A stretch of DNA of 7,925 bases. Source: DASTCC01 sp035711465. GTDB lineage: Bacteria; Acidobacteriota; Vicinamibacteria; Vicinamibacterales; SCN-69-37. The notes under the pieces were generated by a model. That model saw only the letters and a program-made list of their open reading frames with translations. It ran no database searches and was not told where the DNA came from. The DNA is taken from contig DASTCC010000277.1 in assembly GCA_035711465.1 (NCBI GenBank), forward strand, positions 1-7,925, read 5' to 3'. Shown in pieces: positions 5,790 through 7,925 of the stretch (position 1 is its first letter; each line of letters opens with the position of its first letter). A program made the translations under genes and the position numbers.

Positions 5790-7925
5790 TCATTCCTTCT
5801 GATAGCGAAACGCGTCGCTCGACACGATCCCCGAGACGATGGCCGAGAGCGTGTGATTCCGGGCGGCTGACGTCCGCACGATCGCCCGCACCTGCGGCAT
5901 GTCGTCTGCCTCCAGCTCCCGGCCGAGCGCATACATCGTCAGCTTTTCCGTGAAGTTGCGCACGAACAGGTCGCGCCCGCCGAAGAGCGCCGCCCTCAGC
6001 TCGGCGGGGCCGTCCACCACGGAGCCGTTCGGCAACGTCGTCTGTGCGTCGATCGGCGCCCTGGCGTCCACGTCCCGGTCGCGCCACCGGCCGATGGCGT
6101 CGAAGTTCTCGAGCGCCAGCCCGATCGGGTCGATGACGCCGTGACACTGGTTGCAGCCAGGCTTCGAGCGATGGCTCTCCAGCCGCGCCCGCAGGGTCTT
6201 CGGCGCCTCGCCCTTGGGCGTTGACAGATCCGTTTCGACGTCGGGTGGGGGCGGCGTCGGCGGCGTGCCCATCAGCTTGTCCATCACCCAGGCGCCGCGG
6301 ATGACCGGCGACGTCCGATCGCCGTACGACGTCCGCAGCAGCACGGCACCCTTGCCCAGCACACCGTGACGGCGCCGGTCGTCAAGCGTCACGCGACGGA
6401 ACTGCGGCCCGAGGACCGTCGTGATGCCGTAGTGTCTGGCGAGCCGTTCGTTGATGAACGTGTGATCGGCGGTCACGAGGTCGCCGACGCTCCGGTCCTC
6501 CAGCAGCACGCTGGCGACGAACTGCTCGATCTCGGCGGCCATGTCGCGGCGGAGCTGATCGGTGAACGCCGGGAACAGGTTCGGATCCGGCTCGACCTCT
6601 TTCAGGTTGTCGACGTCGAGCCACTTCAACGCGAAGTTGCGCACCAGGGCGGAGGCGCGCCGGTCGCCGAGCATGCGCAGTGCCTGCACGCGCAGCGCTT
6701 CGGGCGTGCGCAGCTTCCCGGCCGCCGCGGCGTCGAGGAGCGTGTCGTCCGGCCCCTGGCTCCAGAGGAAGAACGACAGCCGCGAGGCCAGCTCGAGATC
6801 CGTCAGCGGGAACGCGACGTACGTAGTGTCCGCCTTCAGGCGGACCGCACTGGCCGGGGTGCGGATGGCGCGGAACAGGAAGTCGGGGCTGACGAGTACA
6901 GCCGCGACGAGGTGCTGGATGCCCAAGTCAAAGCTGCCCGCCTTGCGGCCGGCTTCGAAGTGCGGCATCAGTGAATCAACGTCGGCGTCACTGACCGGCC
7001 GGCGGAAGGCGCGGCGCGCCAGGTTCGCCGCGATGCGGCGGGCGCAGTCGGCTTCGCGCAAGGCGCCTCGGCGCCCACGGACCGTCTCGCGTTCGGGATG
7101 GCAGATGAACACCCGCTGGCGGCTGGGCGTGTCCGATACGCCCGGCGAGTTGAACGGGCCGACCACCTGGACGCCGCCCTGGATGCGCGGCTCGCGGTCG
7201 CCGCGGCTGAACGCGTCGCCGACGATCAGGCCGACGAACTCGTCCGACTCGACGCGTGCGCGCTCGATGAACGTCACGGCGACGTCGTAGGTGCCCGCCT
7301 TCACCTGCACCGGGACGTCGGCGAACCGCTTCATCACCTCGGCGCGCCCGGGCGCGCCCAGGCGATCGACCGTGCGCAGATCGTCGCTGCCACCGACGGA
7401 CTGGCGGAACACCTCACGGCCGTCCACGAGGAGGATCAGCGTGTGGCGGGTCTCGAGGACGCGCGAGTACACGTCTACGCCGATGTCCTGAATCGTGAAC
7501 CGGTACTCACCGTCGGCGGGGAAGGTGTGGCGGAACTTCATCCCGCCGCGTGTGCCCAGCGGCAGGCCGTCCATGTGCAGCGGCTGATCGCCAGACTCGT
7601 GCTGCTGGTAGGCGGCCACCGATACCTTGGGCGTCGATCCGCCCACGGACACCCGCGCCGCCATCCGAGCGGCGGCGACGTATTGATCGAGGAACGCCGG
7701 CGAGACGCTGAGCGCCGCGGCGACGTTGTCGAAGCCGTGGACTTCGATCTCGGCTGGCAGCAGCTGCGCGGCGTCGAGCTCGATGGCGAGCAGATCGTTG
7801 ACCGCCGTCGCGAACTCGGTCCGCGTCAGCCGCTGCATCGGCACATGGCCGGCGACGGCCCGTCCCGGATCGGGGGCATCGAGCGCCGCCTCCATCCAGG
7901 TGACAAACGCGTCGATCTCGGTCTG
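5790..7925 (-). CDS. DUF1587/1595/1592/1588/1585 (PSD-PSCyt) cytochrome-c-like protein, 5' end beyond window
   Basis: The frame is open to the right edge, and the first codons (QTEIDAFVTW) look like the end of an N-terminal cytochrome-c-like domain, so the start lies outside. Numbering from an internal Met at 7895: DUF1587 at about 20-80 (MQRLTRTEFATAVNDLL); a beta-rich, carbohydrate-binding-module-like segment at about 105-225; DUF1595 at about 262-344 with Cys265 and Cys284; DUF1592 at about 361-490 (LELASRLSFFLWSQGPDD); DUF1588 at about 505-605, containing the c-type heme motif CNQCH at 581-585; DUF1585 at about 628-701. This is the standard domain order of these large periplasmic proteins of Planctomycetota, Acidobacteriota and myxobacteria. 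They are presumed to be heme-binding and to act with the DUF1552 partner; their reaction is not known to me. Residues about 348-360 are an in-frame REP-like insertion in the linker before DUF1592. It is the first gene seen of the four-gene operon. Confidence 0.96.
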   Translation of the reverse strand, partial: QTEIDAFVTWMEAALDAPDPGRAVAGHVPMQRLTRTEFATAVNDLLAIELDAAQLLPAEIEVHGFDNVAAALSVSPAFLDQYVAAARMAARVSVGGSTPKVSVAAYQQHESGDQPLHMDGLPLGTRGGMKFRHTFPADGEYRFTIQDIGVDVYSRVLETRHTLILLVDGREVFRQSVGGSDDLRTVDRLGAPGRAEVMKRFADVPVQVKAGTYDVAVTFIERARVESDEFVGLIVGDAFSRGDREPRIQGGVQVVGPFNSPGVSDTPSRQRVFICHPERETVRGRRGALREADCARRIAANLARRAFRRPVSDADVDSLMPHFEAGRKAGSFDLGIQHLVAAVLVSPDFLFRAIRTPASAVRLKADTTYVAFPLTDLELASRLSFFLWSQGPDDTLLDAAAAGKLRTPEALRVQALRMLGDRRASALVRNFALKWLDVDNLKEVEPDPNLFPAFTDQLRRDMAAEIEQFVASVLLEDRSVGDLVTADHTFINERLARHYGITTVLGPQFRRVTLDDRRRHGVLGKGAVLLRTSYGDRTSPVIRGAWVMDKLMGTPPTPPPPDVETDLSTPKGEAPKTLRARLESHRSKPGCNQCHGVIDPIGLALENFDAIGRWRDRDVDARAPIDAQTTLPNGSVVDGPAELRAALFGGRDLFVRNFTEKLTMYALGRELEADDMPQVRAIVRTSAARNHTLSAIVSGIVSSDAFRYQKE
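5794..5800 (-). promoter_or_regulatory. Ribosome-binding site of the DUF1552 gene
   Basis: AGAAGGA on the minus strand, seven bases before the ATG at 5786. It lies inside the last codons of the DUF1592-type gene, whose TGA is at 5792-5790, and fixes the start of the DUF1552 gene. Confidence 0.7.
6820..6846. repeat. REP-like palindromic element inside the DUF1592-type gene
   Basis: A perfect 7-bp inverted repeat, GTCCGCC (6828-6834) and GGCGGAC (6839-6845) with a TTCA loop, flanked on the left by TACGTAGT. On the minus strand it encodes VRLKADTTYV (residues 351-360). I recall VRLKADTT and YV-type flanks recurring in predicted proteins from acidobacterial genomes, where they come from a dispersed palindromic repeat. 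Only this one copy was found in the window, so its repeat nature rests on the hairpin and on recall. Confidence 0.6.

Noticed and set aside
3346..5870. Long plus-strand open frames opposite the MBL and DUF1552 genes (for example 3346-4656 and 4518-5870)
   Set aside because: They are Arg/Ala/Gly/Val-rich antisense frames expected in high-GC DNA, and the opposite strand carries clear family motifs.

Overview
The window is high-GC DNA that reads like an Acidobacteriota genome, most probably the Vicinamibacteria side. I infer this from two things: the style of the PD40/WD40-like C-terminal fragment, typical of the many acidobacterial Ser/Thr kinase-PD40 proteins, and the DUF1592/DUF1552/MBL/ankyrin gene cluster. 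No rRNA, tRNA, CRISPR array, transposase or phage gene was seen.

Left part (1-1066): a rearranged edge. On the minus strand, a nucleotidyltransferase (MNT-type) gene runs off the left end. It is joined by a TGATG overlap to the C-terminal end of a MaoC-like hot-dog protein. Near base 383-391 that homology stops, and the C-terminal quarter of a PD40 beta-propeller protein begins on the plus strand. Both genes have lost their 5' parts at the same point and read away from each other. An inversion or an assembly chimera would produce this arrangement.

Middle-left (1067-2012): a degenerate, frameshifted remnant of an outer-membrane beta-barrel C-terminus (minus strand), then an unrecognised small secreted protein (1347-1892, minus). 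A short intergenic region follows, carrying an 11-bp-phased direct repeat upstream of the secreted protein.

Right part (2013-7925): one tight minus-strand operon, in transcription order: a large DUF1587/1595/1592/1588/1585 cytochrome-c-like protein (5' end beyond the right edge), a DUF1552 (HXXSHH) Tat-exported protein, a Tat-exported metallo-beta-lactamase-fold protein with an altered second metal site, and a secreted ankyrin-repeat protein. Junctions are a 3-base gap, a 1-base overlap and an 11-base overlap. The three genes whose starts are visible have export signals, so the operon probably makes a periplasmic or envelope-associated set. Its biochemical role is not known to me.

Two small repeat structures lie inside coding sequence. 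A REP-like hairpin is translated in frame in the DUF1592 protein, and a 9-bp tandem repeat forms both the end of the MBL gene and the start of the ankyrin gene. With the junction near base 388, these are the most unusual things in the window.
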